Positions 18,306 through 27,157 are shown, numbered from the stretch's first letter. The stretch: DNA of 64,000 nt from Sphaerotilus mobilis (GCF_004216565.1 NZ_SGWV01000011.1:496001-560000); one strand, 5' to 3'. Translations and numbers: made by a program. Notes: a model not told the origin generated them from the sequence alone.

Positions 18306-19042
18306 GACGTTGTCCTCTTGCGTGCCGGCTTGCCGGTTTGGGGTGTGGTGGGGTGAGCGGCGGGTGGGGTCGCCGGCTGGGTGGCGTACGTGCGCTCGGT
18401 GATGAGCCGCAGCGCTGTGGCGATGCGTGTTGCGCCCTCGGGTGTCGACAAGTCGACGCCTGCAAAGCTGCCGAGTGACTGTTCGCGCAGTGCCAGGTAG
18501 TGCAGCCCGGCCAGCAACACCGCATTGACCGCCGGTGCATCGATGCCATCGGGTACGGGTGCTGCGGCTGCGCGCAGGTTCTGCACCCACGGCACCATGG
18601 CCGCGGAGCGGGTCACCTCAAGTTCCTTGAGCGCATCGGTGGGCTCCACCAGTTCCCAGGCAAGCAAGCGCAGCACCAAGGGATTGCCGCGCAAGGCGCA
18701 GCCGTACTCCGTGAGCAAGCGGTGCACGGCCTCGCCATAGGGTTCGCCCTCGCGGGGCTGCAACGGCGTGCCGAGCCAGAGCTCCAGCCGCTCACCCAGC
18801 TTGCGCACCACGCCATCGAGTCCGCCGAAGTGGTAGTAGATGAGCTGCTTGTCGACGCCCGCAGCGGCCGACAGCGCGTTGATGCCCAGCGCCGTGAAGC
18901 CACTCTCGGCCAGCAGCCGGGTGGCCGCGTCCAGGATGCACTGCATCGTGGCGGCAGCGTCATGGGTGCGCTGTGTGCGTGGTGCACGTGGTGCGCGGGG
19001 CTTCGCCGCCTGGGTCGACGGTGCAGATTTGGTCGGGCTCAT
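18302..19042 (-). CDS. TetR-family transcriptional regulator
   Basis: A 246-residue regulator. After a Pro/Arg-rich lead of about 30 residues comes the TetR helix-turn-helix: ILDAATRLLAESGFTALGIN, then ALSAAAGVDKQLIYYHFGG with the conserved YYHF. The C-terminal domain is a TetR_C-like helical bundle. It is overlapped by the downstream membrane gene. A 42-bp perfect inverted repeat lies about 97 bp before its start and is a strong candidate for its own operator. The ligand is unknown. Confidence 0.9.
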   Translation of the reverse strand: MSPTKSAPSTQAAKPRAPRAPRTQRTHDAAATMQCILDAATRLLAESGFTALGINALSAAAGVDKQLIYYHFGGLDGVVRKLGERLELWLGTPLQPREGEPYGEAVHRLLTEYGCALRGNPLVLRLLAWELVEPTDALKELEVTRSAAMVPWVQNLRAAAAPVPDGIDAPAVNAVLLAGLHYLALREQSLGSFAGVDLSTPEGATRIATALRLITERTYATQPATPPAAHPTTPQTGKPARKRTTS

Positions 19043-19406
19043 GGGTGGGGCTTCTTGCTCTTGGGATGGGTGAATGGCGATGGGTGAAGGGCCATGGGTC
19101 TTGGCGATGGGTCTTGGCGAGGCAGGCTGATGCCATAACTACACCGACTGGTGAAGAATTTACTTCACCAGTCGGTGTAGTGTCAAGCGATGACCGGTTT
19201 TCGCGCGCCCGTGTCGGTGCGGCCGAGCTTCAGACTCTGTGGTGCCGTGCCCGCGCCGGCATCGATGGCAGGCACATCCATGGGGGGGGCCCATGTGCTT
19301 CGAGCCCTTGAACCATCGAGGTCGGTCTCGCTGGCTGGCGGTCCACGCACAGCGCTCGCCTCTTGCGCCAACGGACCCGTCGTCTCGCGGGGGTCCGGCG
19401 CAGGAC
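19043..19406. other. 364-bp intergenic region between a phosphatidyltransferase-like gene and tetR
   Basis: It holds the TetR operator palindrome (19139-19180) and, on the side of the phosphatidyltransferase stop, about 220 bp without a convincing gene. A G8 run lies at 19282-19289 inside CCATGGGG...CCCATG. A 75-codon open frame on the + strand from 19190 has no ribosome site or recognisable product, so it is not called. No clear terminator is seen. Confidence 0.6.
19139..19180. promoter_or_regulatory. 42-bp perfect inverted repeat, putative TetR operator
   Basis: Two 18-nt arms (19139-19156 and 19163-19180) are exact reverse complements around the 6-nt spacer AATTTA. Each arm contains its own dyad, CACC-N4-GGTG (CACCGACTGGTG and CACCAGTCGGTG), so two TetR dimers could bind. 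It lies 97 bp upstream of the tetR start. No T-run follows on either strand, which argues against a terminator. Confidence 0.75.
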
Positions 19407-20015
19407 TCAGGGACTGAAGGCCTTCAGTCCGGCCGCGATGCGCGTCACGACCGTCACGCCACACAGCGCGGCGAAGCCAAACGCCAGCGGGTTGAACCAG
19501 GCCGGCATCAGGCACATCAGGCTGAACACCGCGATGGTTTCGGTGCTCTCGGTCAGACCGCCCAGGTAGTGGAAGCCCTTGCCGGTGAAGGTCGTGCTGG
19601 TCAGGCCACGCTGGGCGGCGATCACCGCAAAGGCCAGGAAGGTCGAGCCGGTGCCGATGAAGGCATAGATCAGCACGGCGGCGGCCAGGCCGTGGCGGGC
19701 CGGGTCGGCCAGGGCGAAGGCCAGCGGGATGGCCGAATAGAACAGGAAGTCCAGCGAGATGTCGAGGAAGGCACCGCGGTCGGTCGGCTGGCTCTGCCGC
19801 GCCATCGCGCCGTCCAGGCCGTCGGCCAGGCGGTTGAGCAAGATGCACACGAGCGCGAGGTCAGACCGGCCAGTGGCGATCAGCGGCACGGCGCCGAGGC
19901 CGATCACGAAGCCGATCCAGCTGACCGTGTCGGGCCGCAGACCGGCGCGCAGCAGGCTGCGGGCGAATGAGTCGAGCGGTCGCTTGAGCAGGGTGTTGAG
20001 GCGGGCGTCGAACAT
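19407..20015 (-). CDS. CDP-alcohol phosphatidyltransferase family protein (YnjF-like)
   Basis: A 202-residue membrane protein with the family signature D-x2-DG-x2-AR-x8-G-x3-D-x3-D, visible as DGLDGAMARQ followed by GAFLDISLD. These Asp residues bind the metal and CDP-linked lipid. About six transmembrane segments follow. Its position as the last gene after a YnjBCD-type ABC transporter mirrors the E. coli ynjB-C-D-(E)-F cluster. Known family members swap CMP for an alcohol to make phospholipid head groups; the acceptor here is unknown. It starts 8 bp after the DUF3047 gene stop. Confidence 0.87.
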   Translation of the reverse strand: MFDARLNTLLKRPLDSFARSLLRAGLRPDTVSWIGFVIGLGAVPLIATGRSDLALVCILLNRLADGLDGAMARQSQPTDRGAFLDISLDFLFYSAIPLAFALADPARHGLAAAVLIYAFIGTGSTFLAFAVIAAQRGLTSTTFTGKGFHYLGGLTESTETIAVFSLMCLMPAWFNPLAFGFAALCGVTVVTRIAAGLKAFSP

Positions 20016-20023
20016 CGCTCAGC

Positions 20024-20806
20024 TCATCCCGGTGTGGCGGAGAGTTCCAGGTCGCCGAACCAGGTCGTGACCCGGTCGCTGGTGTTGTCGGTGTCGGCCC
20101 CGACGGCCAGCCCGGCCACCCGTGGCATTGGACCGCCGAAGGCTTCGGCCCAGTCTTGCGCCAGGTTGCGCTGGTGGCGTTGCCAACGGCCGGCGCGGGC
20201 GTCGCCGCTGTCCATCACCACCATGCGGACCCGGTCGGTGTAGGGGTTCCAGGCGGTGCTGCCCACCGGCTGGGCATGGCCCCAGACGTAACACAGCGCG
20301 GCGGCCGGCAGGTCGGCCCCGGACAAGGCCCGGGCGGCGGAGATGCGCAGCCGGTCACCCAGCGACAAGCGGTCCAGCGGCAGGTCAAAGATGACGTAGA
20401 GGCGGGCCGCATGGTCGTCGCCCGTCTTCACGCGCAGGTCCGACCCGGCCAGTGCCCGGTCGACCTTCCAGCGCCAGCGCAGCCAGGGGCGTTCGCTGGC
20501 GTCCACGTCCAGCCGGGCCAGCCAGGTCGAGGCCGATGCCGCCGAGCGGATCTGCAGCACCGCCGTGCCCTCGTCGGCCACGACCTCGTGCTCGTTGGCA
20601 CGCGCCACCTTGGGCAGGCGCTGGTGTTGCCAGCCGTCGACGGACGAGGCGCCGACCGGGGCGGTGGAGAACAGCGGCACCGTCGTGCGGCCAGGGCCTG
20701 TGGTGTTGGCCCGGACGCCGCCGGGCGGGAATGGCAGCAAGGCGGCCAGGCCAAGGGCGGCGAGCTGGCGGCGGGTCGGCTGCGGGTTCTGGGTGGGGTG
20801 GCTCAT
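20024..20806 (-). CDS. DUF3047 family secreted protein
   Basis: A 260-residue protein with an N-terminal export signal containing an Arg pair (TRRQLAALGLAALLPF), possibly Tat-like, then a DUF3047-like beta-rich domain: WLRWRWKVDRAL, KTGDDHAARLYVIFDLP, AALCYVWGH and RVRMVVMDSGDA. The family has no assigned function. The ATG at 20806 overlaps the ABC ATPase stop by 4 bp. Its start region shares a 24-bp identity (20796-20819) with the start of the aldo/keto reductase at 36345-36368. It probably acts in the periplasm with the Ynj-type transporter. Confidence 0.8.
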   Translation of the reverse strand: MSHPTQNPQPTRRQLAALGLAALLPFPPGGVRANTTGPGRTTVPLFSTAPVGASSVDGWQHQRLPKVARANEHEVVADEGTAVLQIRSAASASTWLARLDVDASERPWLRWRWKVDRALAGSDLRVKTGDDHAARLYVIFDLPLDRLSLGDRLRISAARALSGADLPAAALCYVWGHAQPVGSTAWNPYTDRVRMVVMDSGDARAGRWQRHQRNLAQDWAEAFGGPMPRVAGLAVGADTDNTSDRVTTWFGDLELSATPG

Positions 20807-21489
20807 CGGGTGATCCTGTCGTCGGTGTGGTCCGTGTCCGCCATCGCCAGGCTGACGACGGGCCCGAGCGCGGCGCGGGCATCGTCCTCGTCGTGCGTGA
20901 CCAGCACGGTCGGCAGGCCGCGCGCGCGGACGTGGGCGAAGACGAAGCGGCGCATGTCCTCGCGCCGTGCGTGGTCGAGCTTGCCGAAGGGCTCGTCGAG
21001 CAGCAGCGCATCCGGCTCGGCCAGCAGGGTGCGCAACAAGGCCACGCGGGCGCGCTGGCCGCCCGACAGCGTGACGGGGTCGCGCTCGGCATGACCGGCC
21101 AGGCCGGCGTCGGCCAGCGCCTGTTCGATGCGTGCGCGCCGTTCGTGGCGGTCGCGGATCCGCGCCGGCAGCGCGAAGGCGAGGTTGCCGCCGACGCTCA
21201 GATGCGGGAACAGCAGGTCGTCCTGGAACAGGATGCCGATGCGGCGCTGTTCGGGGGGCAGTGTGGTGACGTCGCGTTCGCCGATGCACACGCGCCCTTC
21301 GGCCGTGAAGGCCACATCGAGCGTGCCCGCCAGCCAGGCCAGCAGGCTGGACTTGCCACTGCCGCTCGGCCCCATCAGCGTCCAGCAATGGCCCGGCGGG
21401 ATGTGGGCATCCAGCGGCCCGAGCAAGGTGCGCGGCCCCAGGCGCAGGCGCACCCGGTCGAGGATCAGTGGCGCTCGGTCGTCGTTCAA
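20803..21489 (-). CDS. ynjD: ABC transporter ATP-binding protein (YnjD-like)
   Basis: A 228-residue ATPase: Walker A GPSGSGKSS, a Q-loop in GILFQDDLLFP, signature LSGGQRARVALLR, Walker B ALLLDEPFGKLD and the switch His in VTHDEDD. The phrase around the Q-loop and signature closely follows E. coli YnjD. No ATG lies before Walker A in this frame; the start is read as TTG at 21487-21489, which overlaps the permease stop as TTGA. The stop overlaps the DUF3047 start. It energises the importer formed with the YnjC-like permease and YnjB-like binding protein. Confidence 0.87.
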   Translation of the reverse strand: MNDDRAPLILDRVRLRLGPRTLLGPLDAHIPPGHCWTLMGPSGSGKSSLLAWLAGTLDVAFTAEGRVCIGERDVTTLPPEQRRIGILFQDDLLFPHLSVGGNLAFALPARIRDRHERRARIEQALADAGLAGHAERDPVTLSGGQRARVALLRTLLAEPDALLLDEPFGKLDHARREDMRRFVFAHVRARGLPTVLVTHDEDDARAALGPVVSLAMADTDHTDDRITR

Positions 21490-23195
21490 GCAAGTCCCCG
21501 TCGATGTCGGTAGAGCAGGCGCGGCAGCGTGGCCGCCGCCAGGTAGGCCAGCAGCGGCAGCAGCGCCTGCAGGAGCGCCCAGGTGCCGATGACGCGGCGG
21601 TCGGCACCGCTGGCGAGCGTGACAGCCTCGGTCGTCAACGTGGCGACGCGGCCGGCGCCGGCATAGAGCGTTGGCAGGTACTGGCCGGCGCTGACCGCGA
21701 AGCCGATGGCTGCGGCCAGCAGCACCGGCCGCAGCAGCACCGGCAGCTTGACGCGCCAGAAGATGCGCGCCGGCGACGCCCCCAGGCTGGCCGCCGTGCG
21801 CGCCAGCCGTGGGTCGAGCGCACGCCACGGATCGGCCAGCGACAGGTGCAGGTAGGGCAGCACAAAGACCAGGTGGCAGGCGATCACCGCAAGCAGCCGG
21901 CCATCGGCGCCCAGCCGCACCAGCAGCACCTGCAGCCCGAACAGGAAGGCGACCTGCGGCACCAGCAGCGGCAGGTAGAGCCAGGGCACGGCGCGGCTGC
22001 GGCGCTTCGAACGCGACTCGTGTTCGAGACCGGACAGCACCAGCACCAGCGCGATCAGCGTGGACGCGGCGCCGATCACCAGCGTCGTCAGCGCGGGCAA
22101 GGCCAGCGAGCCGGCCTGTCGCGTCCAGTTCGCGGCGGTCCAGGCGGTCGGCAGGGCCGCCGGATAGCGCCAGCTGGCCGCGAAGGACCACAGCACGAGG
22201 CCGACGACGGCCAGCACCGCGCTGGCCAGCAAGAGCCCGCCCAGGCGGGTGGCCAGCCGGGCCAGCGGCTCGCTCGCACCACCGCGTCGACCCCGGGCGA
22301 GGTGGCGGACATGCCAGGCGGCGATGCCGTGTTCGACCCCGCGCAGCACGGCGAGGCTGGCCGCGACCACGCCCAGCAGGACCATCGCGGCGGCCGAGGC
22401 CGGGAAGATCCAGCCCGGGTCCGGATCGGCGAACCAGCGCACCGCCAGCACCGCCAGCGTCGGCGGGTTGCCGGGGCCCAGCACCAGGGCGACGTCGACC
22501 ACCGACAGCGAGAACGCCAGCACCGCATAGACCGGCCAGCGGATCTGCCGCCAGAGCGGCGGCAGCACGACGGCCAGCCAGGCCTGCGCCGGCCCGTAGC
22601 CCATCGAGCGGGCGACGTCGACCTGGGCCCGCGCCGGCACCTGGTTCAACGCGGCCAGCAGCATCAGCACGAGGTAGGGCACTTCCTTGATCAGCAGCGC
22701 CAGCACGACCGGCCAGCCCGACGGGTGGCCGATGGTGGCGACGTCCGGCGGCACGTCCCAGCCGGTCCAGGCTGGCGAGACCCAGCGCACCAGCCAGCCG
22801 GAGGGCGAGATCAGGAAGGCCAGGCCGATGGCGAGCGCCGCATGTGGCATGGCCAGCAAGGGTGCCAGCCACTCGGCCAGGCGCGTGCTGCGACCGCGCG
22901 GGTGCAGCGCCGCGACGATGCCGACCGCCAGCAGCAGCGACAGCAGCGTGGCGGACCAGCCGGTGGCGAGCGTCAGGGCCAGCGCGCTCGCCACACCGGG
23001 CGCGGCCAGCAGCTCGCGCCAGGGTTGCAGGCTGACGCCCGATCCGCCGATCGCCGGCAAGTAGCCGAAGGCCGGCAGCAGCGTGCCCAGCAGGCCGGCG
23101 GCGATCGGCGCCGTGAAGGCCAGCAGCGTCAGCGGCCGGGCCCATGCCAGCACGGACCATGGGCGGCGCCGGGTGGGCGCATCCGGCGGGGTCAT
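21486..23195 (-). CDS. ynjC: ABC transporter permease, fused double-domain (YnjC/ThiP-like)
   Basis: A 569-residue protein with about 12 transmembrane helices in two halves, each carrying a binding-protein-dependent permease EAA-type loop: SMGYGPAQAWLAVVLPP near residue 200 and ASLGASPARIFWRVKLP near 460. Such fused permeases occur in ThiP, AfuB and YnjC. The start ATG at 23195 lies 48 bp after the binding-protein stop; another in-frame ATG at 23267 would overlap that gene by 25 bp and encode a Pro-rich lead, and neither has a clear ribosome site. It forms an importer with the genes on both sides. Confidence 0.87.
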   Translation of the reverse strand: MTPPDAPTRRRPWSVLAWARPLTLLAFTAPIAAGLLGTLLPAFGYLPAIGGSGVSLQPWRELLAAPGVASALALTLATGWSATLLSLLLAVGIVAALHPRGRSTRLAEWLAPLLAMPHAALAIGLAFLISPSGWLVRWVSPAWTGWDVPPDVATIGHPSGWPVVLALLIKEVPYLVLMLLAALNQVPARAQVDVARSMGYGPAQAWLAVVLPPLWRQIRWPVYAVLAFSLSVVDVALVLGPGNPPTLAVLAVRWFADPDPGWIFPASAAAMVLLGVVAASLAVLRGVEHGIAAWHVRHLARGRRGGASEPLARLATRLGGLLLASAVLAVVGLVLWSFAASWRYPAALPTAWTAANWTRQAGSLALPALTTLVIGAASTLIALVLVLSGLEHESRSKRRSRAVPWLYLPLLVPQVAFLFGLQVLLVRLGADGRLLAVIACHLVFVLPYLHLSLADPWRALDPRLARTAASLGASPARIFWRVKLPVLLRPVLLAAAIGFAVSAGQYLPTLYAGAGRVATLTTEAVTLASGADRRVIGTWALLQALLPLLAYLAAATLPRLLYRHRRGLA

Positions 23196-23242
23196 GGGCG
23201 TTGGTGGTGGGGGCGGTGGCGGCGTTGGCGATGTCAGCAGCG

Positions 23243-24487
23243 TCAGCGGGTGTAGCGCTTCTGCCATTCGGCCGTGATGCGGGTCATCCACGACGCATGC
23301 GGCTCCAGCAGCGGCGCGCCAAGGTCGGCCGCGCTGGGCAGTGCCGGGCTGGCGGTGATCTGGTCGAAGGGCGCCCGTTCGGCCGGGCCGAGCCGGGCCA
23401 GGTCCAGCACGTTGTAGGCGCCCATCTCGCGGATGTCCTGGGCGCGTGCCTGCGTGGCGGGCTCGATCAGGAAGTTGGCAAGCACCAACGCACCTTCGGC
23501 GTGGGCGGCGTTGTAGGGGATGGCGATGAAGCTGGTGTTGCCGATCGTGCCCTTGCTGAAGGTGAAAGTCCGCACGCTCGGCGGCATCAGGCCGGCGGCG
23601 ATCGAGACGGCCGCTTCGGCCGGGTCGAAGGACAGCGTGATGTCGATCTCGCCGTCGTTGAGCAACTGGCGCTGGGCCGGCCCGCTGTCGGGGAACTGCT
23701 GGCCGCGTCGCCACAGGCTCGGTCGGATCTGGTCGTACCAGGTCCACAGCGGGGCGGTGACGGCGGCAAAGCTGGCGTCCGTGGCCGGGCGCTGCAAGCC
23801 GGCCGGGTCGCTCACCAGGTCCAGCAGCGCCTGCTTGAGGAAGGTCGAGCCGAGGAAGTTGCTGACCTCCGGATGTGTCAGCCGGCCGGGGTGGCGGCGG
23901 GCCCAGTCCAGCATGGCGGCGGCCGAGCGCGGCACATCGGCATCGCGGATGCGCGCGCCGTCGTACACGAACACGACCTGCGCCAGCCGCCAGGGCACCG
24001 CCATGCCGTCGACCGGCGTGGTGAAGTCGACCACGTTGGAGCGCTTGCGCACCGTGTCGACCCAGCGCATGTTGGGCAGGGCCTGTGTGACCGGGCCGAG
24101 CAGCAGGCCCTGCTGCTTCATCGCCAGGAAGTTGGGGCCGTTGATCCAGATGAGGTCGACGCTGCCGTCGCGGTCGCGCCCGGCGGCCTTCTCGGCGACG
24201 ACGCGGTTGACGGCCTCGGCCGTGTCCTTCAGGCGCACATGCTGCACCGTCACACCGTGGCGGGTCTGCAACTGCCGGCCGGCCCAGGCGATGAAGTCGT
24301 TGGTCTTCTCGTCACCGGCCCAGGCGTTCCAGTAGACCGTCTGGCCGCGCGCCTTGGCGAGCACCTCGGTCCAGGGCGGGATCGGTCGCGTTCGGGACGG
24401 AGCCTGGCCCTGCGCGAAGGCCCAGGGCGTGGCGAGGGCAGAAGCGCCGAGGATGGCGAAGTGGCGGCGGTGCATCAACGAAGGCAT
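23243..24487 (-). CDS. ynjB: ABC transporter substrate-binding protein (YnjB-like)
   Basis: A 414-residue extracytoplasmic solute-binding protein. The N-terminus MHRRHFAILGASALATPWAFAQ has an Arg pair (RRHF) and an AFA-Q cleavage site, so it is exported, perhaps by Tat. Family segments include VYWNAWAGDEKTNDFIAW, DLIWINGPNF, VDFTTPVDGMAVPW and GTIGNTSFIAIPYNAAH. The group binds an unidentified substrate in E. coli; ThiB-like thiamine binding has been suggested for relatives. It follows the glutathione reductase gene after 61 bp on the same strand. Confidence 0.87.
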   Translation of the reverse strand: MPSLMHRRHFAILGASALATPWAFAQGQAPSRTRPIPPWTEVLAKARGQTVYWNAWAGDEKTNDFIAWAGRQLQTRHGVTVQHVRLKDTAEAVNRVVAEKAAGRDRDGSVDLIWINGPNFLAMKQQGLLLGPVTQALPNMRWVDTVRKRSNVVDFTTPVDGMAVPWRLAQVVFVYDGARIRDADVPRSAAAMLDWARRHPGRLTHPEVSNFLGSTFLKQALLDLVSDPAGLQRPATDASFAAVTAPLWTWYDQIRPSLWRRGQQFPDSGPAQRQLLNDGEIDITLSFDPAEAAVSIAAGLMPPSVRTFTFSKGTIGNTSFIAIPYNAAHAEGALVLANFLIEPATQARAQDIREMGAYNVLDLARLGPAERAPFDQITASPALPSAADLGAPLLEPHASWMTRITAEWQKRYTR

Positions 24488-24525
24488 GGCGGTCGGGTGT
24501 GTCAGAGGATGGGTGATGTGGGGAT

Positions 24526-24561
24526 CAGGTCGCAGCTCAGGTCGCAGCTCAGGTCGCGGTG
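24526..24561. repeat. 12-bp tandem repeat across the gor stop codon
   Basis: Three units (two exact CAGGTCGCAGCT and one imperfect) span the gap and the last codons of the glutathione reductase gene. A gain or loss of units would mainly alter the spacing to the downstream ynjB-like gene. Confidence 0.65.
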
Positions 24562-25931
24562 CGGTCGTGAGGCAGGCGCCGCGCCGGTGTGCGCATCAGC
24601 ACGAACTCCTCGGCCGCCGTCGGGTGCACGGCCACGGTGCGGTCGAGGTCGCGCTTGGTGGCGCCGCAGCTCAGCGCGACGGCCAGGCTCTGGACGATCT
24701 CGGGCGCGTCGGCGCCGATCATGTGCACGCCCAGCACGCGTTCGTCCAGGCCGTCGACCACCAGCTTCATGTAGGTGCGCGCCTCATGGCCGGCAAAGGC
24801 CGTCTTCATCGGACGGAAGTCCGCCTCGTAGATGTCGACCGGGCCGAGACGGACGGCGGCTTCCTCGCTCAGGCCGACGGTCGCGATGGGCGGGTCGGTG
24901 AAGACGGCGCTGGCGACCTGGCGGTGGTCCACCCGCATCGGCCGGCCGCCGAATTCGGTGTCGGCAAAGGCCCGGCCCTCGGCAATGGCCACCGGTGTCA
25001 GGTTGACGCGCTGGGTGACATCGCCGACCGCCCAGATGCCGGGCGCGGTGCTGCGGCTGTCGGCATCGACCACGATGGCGCCTCGGCTGTCGAGCGCCAC
25101 GCCGGCCTCGCTCAGACTCAGCCCGGCGGTGTTGGGCTGGCGGCCAGTGGCATTCAACGCGGCGGCCGCGCGCAGCACCGAGCCGTCCGCCCGGTGCAGG
25201 GCGACGCCGTCAGGCCCGTGTTCGAAGGCCTGCATCGCCTGTCCACCGGCCAGCGTGATGCCGCGTGCGCTCAGGGCGCTGGCCAGGCGGCGGCGCAGGT
25301 CGGCGTCGAAGCCGCGCAGCGGCAGTGTGTCGCGCATGGCCAGCGTCACGGCGGTGCCCAGGCCGGCCAGGATGCTGGCGAACTCGACCGCGATGTAGCC
25401 GCCGCCCAGCACCAGCAGGCTCGCGGGCAGTTCGCGCAGGTTCAGCACCTCGTCGGACGTCATGGCCTGCGCCAGACCGGGCAGCGTGTCGCGCGCCGGC
25501 GCGCCACCGGTGGCGATCAGCACCCGCGGCGCCCGCACCTCGCGCGTGCCGATCACGACCCGGCCGTCGCCCTGCAGCCGGGCATGTCCCAGTGCCAGTT
25601 CGACGCCGGAATCGGCCAGCAGGCGGCGGTAGATGGCTTCGAGCCGGTCGATCTCGCTCGCCTTGGCCGCTGCCCAGCGGGCCATGTCGAAGTGGCCGCT
25701 GACGTCGGTCCAGCCATAAGCGCGGGCCTCCTCGAAGGCCTGGGCGTAGCCGGCCGCGTACATCATCAGCTTCTTGGGCACGCAGCCACGGATCACGCAG
25801 GTGCCGCCGACGCGGTCAGCCTCGGCGATCAGGACGCGGGCGCCGTGGGCGGCGGCGCGGCGGGCGGCGGCGACACCACCGGAGCCCGCGCCGATCACCA
25901 GCAGGTCATGGGTGTGGCTGGCTGTGGTCAT
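24549..25931 (-). CDS. gor: Glutathione-disulfide reductase (class I flavin disulfide reductase)
   Basis: A 460-residue FAD/NAD(P)H disulfide reductase. FAD motif GAGSGGVAAARRA lies at the N-terminus, the redox-active disulfide is in GGTCVIRGCVPKK, the nucleotide-binding GGGYIAVEFA and second FAD motif IWAVGDVTQRVNLTP are present, and the C-terminal dimer-interface base is in AVHPTAAEEFV. The disulfide motif and the C-terminal HPT-EE match glutathione reductases. It reduces oxidised glutathione with NADPH in the cytoplasm. Its ATG overlaps the preceding FAD-dependent gene stop by 4 bp, placing it in the redox operon. Confidence 0.92.
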   Translation of the reverse strand: MTTASHTHDLLVIGAGSGGVAAARRAAAHGARVLIAEADRVGGTCVIRGCVPKKLMMYAAGYAQAFEEARAYGWTDVSGHFDMARWAAAKASEIDRLEAIYRRLLADSGVELALGHARLQGDGRVVIGTREVRAPRVLIATGGAPARDTLPGLAQAMTSDEVLNLRELPASLLVLGGGYIAVEFASILAGLGTAVTLAMRDTLPLRGFDADLRRRLASALSARGITLAGGQAMQAFEHGPDGVALHRADGSVLRAAAALNATGRQPNTAGLSLSEAGVALDSRGAIVVDADSRSTAPGIWAVGDVTQRVNLTPVAIAEGRAFADTEFGGRPMRVDHRQVASAVFTDPPIATVGLSEEAAVRLGPVDIYEADFRPMKTAFAGHEARTYMKLVVDGLDERVLGVHMIGADAPEIVQSLAVALSCGATKRDLDRTVAVHPTAAEEFVLMRTPARRLPHDRTAT

Positions 25932-27157
25932 GGCGGGGTTTCCGGTTCGAGGGCGGTGCGTGGTGCGGGATCTGCCCAGCGGCGCATGAAGGCACGGTCG
26001 ATGTGGTCCTTCCAGCGCCAGACCCAGTGCCCGCGCCAGGACCAGCGGCCCCAGGTGGCCAGTGCGTGGCGGTCGCCGGTGCTGATCAGGTAGAGCGCGC
26101 GCGCCTGCGGCGTCCAGTCCCGCAGCGGCTGGCCGAGGCAGCCCGCGCGCAGGTTGTCGGCCAGCACCGGACCGGCACGCACCGCGTAGACGCCCGAGCG
26201 CGGCCGTGCATCGGCCAGCGCCGCGACATCGCCAGCGGCGAACACCGTCGGGTGCGAGACGCTGCGCAAGCGGCGGTCGACGCGGATGAAGCCGCCGGCA
26301 TCGGTGGCCAGGCCGCTGGCGGACGGCCAGTCAGGGGCGGCCGCGCCGGTGGTCGTCAGGCAGGCGTCGAAGCTCAGCATGGTTGCGCCTTCCGAGCCCG
26401 CCACGTCCTGCAGGTGCAGCCGACCGGCGGCGACCGCGCGTGCGCGGCTCGATGCATGCCAGACGATGCCGCGCTCGCGCATCAGGTCCAGGGCTTGCCG
26501 GCGCACCCGTGGCGGCGCACCCGGCAGTGGCAAGGCCTCGCTGCCGACCACCGTCAGCCGCAGCGCCGACCAGCCTTCGACGCGGGCCCGGTGCCCGATC
26601 GCGAAGGCCAGCTCGATGCCCCCGGCGCCCGCGCCGAGGATCACCAGCTCGAAGCGCCCGGCGTGGTGGCGGATGCGCTCAACCAGCCTCGGCCACTCGG
26701 CGATGAAACGTTCGATCGGCCGGATCGGCAGGGTGTGGTCCGCACTGCCCGGCAGGCGGGCCAGGCCGGCGACCGGGCCGGTGTCGATCGACAGCAGGTC
26801 CCAGGGCCGGTCGACGCCATCGGCGCCGTGGACGGCTTGCCGTGCCAGGTCCAGGCCGGTGCCGGCGGTCTGCTGGAAGTCCACCCCGGCACGCCGGCAC
26901 AAGGGGTCCAGGTCGATCGCGCAGGCCTCGATCGGGTAATGCCCGGCGACCCAGCCCGGCAACATGCCCGAGTAGATCTGCCGCCGCCAGGGCGAGACCA
27001 GCTGCACCGTCCAGCCGGCCAGCGGCTGTTCGGCCAAGGCCGCCAGCACCTGCACATGGGCATGGCCGCCGCCCAGCAGCAGCAGGCGCTTGCCGGGCTG
27101 CATCGGCTGCATCGGCTGCGTCTGCTGCATCGGCTGCTCTGGCTGCATCCGCGTCAT
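25928..27157 (-). CDS. FAD-dependent pyridine nucleotide-disulphide oxidoreductase, NDH-2-like
   Basis: A 409-residue two-dinucleotide-fold flavoprotein: FAD motif LLLGGGHAHVQVL, second nucleotide motif VILGAGAGGIELA, and FAD motif VFAAGDVAAL. It has no CxxxxC disulfide, so it resembles type II NADH dehydrogenases and the domain found next to or fused with SelD, whose N-terminus has the same GGGHAHV. The first 20 residues are Met/Gln/Pro repeats encoded by a CTGCATCGG-type repeat, so the true start could be any of several in-frame ATGs. Both ends overlap neighbours by 4 bp. The electron acceptor is unknown. Confidence 0.83.
   Translation of the reverse strand: MTRMQPEQPMQQTQPMQPMQPGKRLLLLGGGHAHVQVLAALAEQPLAGWTVQLVSPWRRQIYSGMLPGWVAGHYPIEACAIDLDPLCRRAGVDFQQTAGTGLDLARQAVHGADGVDRPWDLLSIDTGPVAGLARLPGSADHTLPIRPIERFIAEWPRLVERIRHHAGRFELVILGAGAGGIELAFAIGHRARVEGWSALRLTVVGSEALPLPGAPPRVRRQALDLMRERGIVWHASSRARAVAAGRLHLQDVAGSEGATMLSFDACLTTTGAAAPDWPSASGLATDAGGFIRVDRRLRSVSHPTVFAAGDVAALADARPRSGVYAVRAGPVLADNLRAGCLGQPLRDWTPQARALYLISTGDRHALATWGRWSWRGHWVWRWKDHIDRAFMRRWADPAPRTALEPETPP
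27098..27150. repeat. CTGCATCGG-type repeats at the start of the NDH-2-like gene
   Basis: Imperfect 9-bp units (CTGCATCGG, CTGCGTCTG, CTGCTCTGG) encode the Met/Gln/Pro-rich N-terminus. Several units contain ATG on the coding strand, so they multiply possible starts. Confidence 0.6.

Noticed and set aside
19190-19417. A 75-codon + strand frame starting just after the TetR palindrome
   Set aside because: No ribosome site, no motif, and it runs into the end of the convergent phosphatidyltransferase-like gene. Kept only as a note on the intergenic region.
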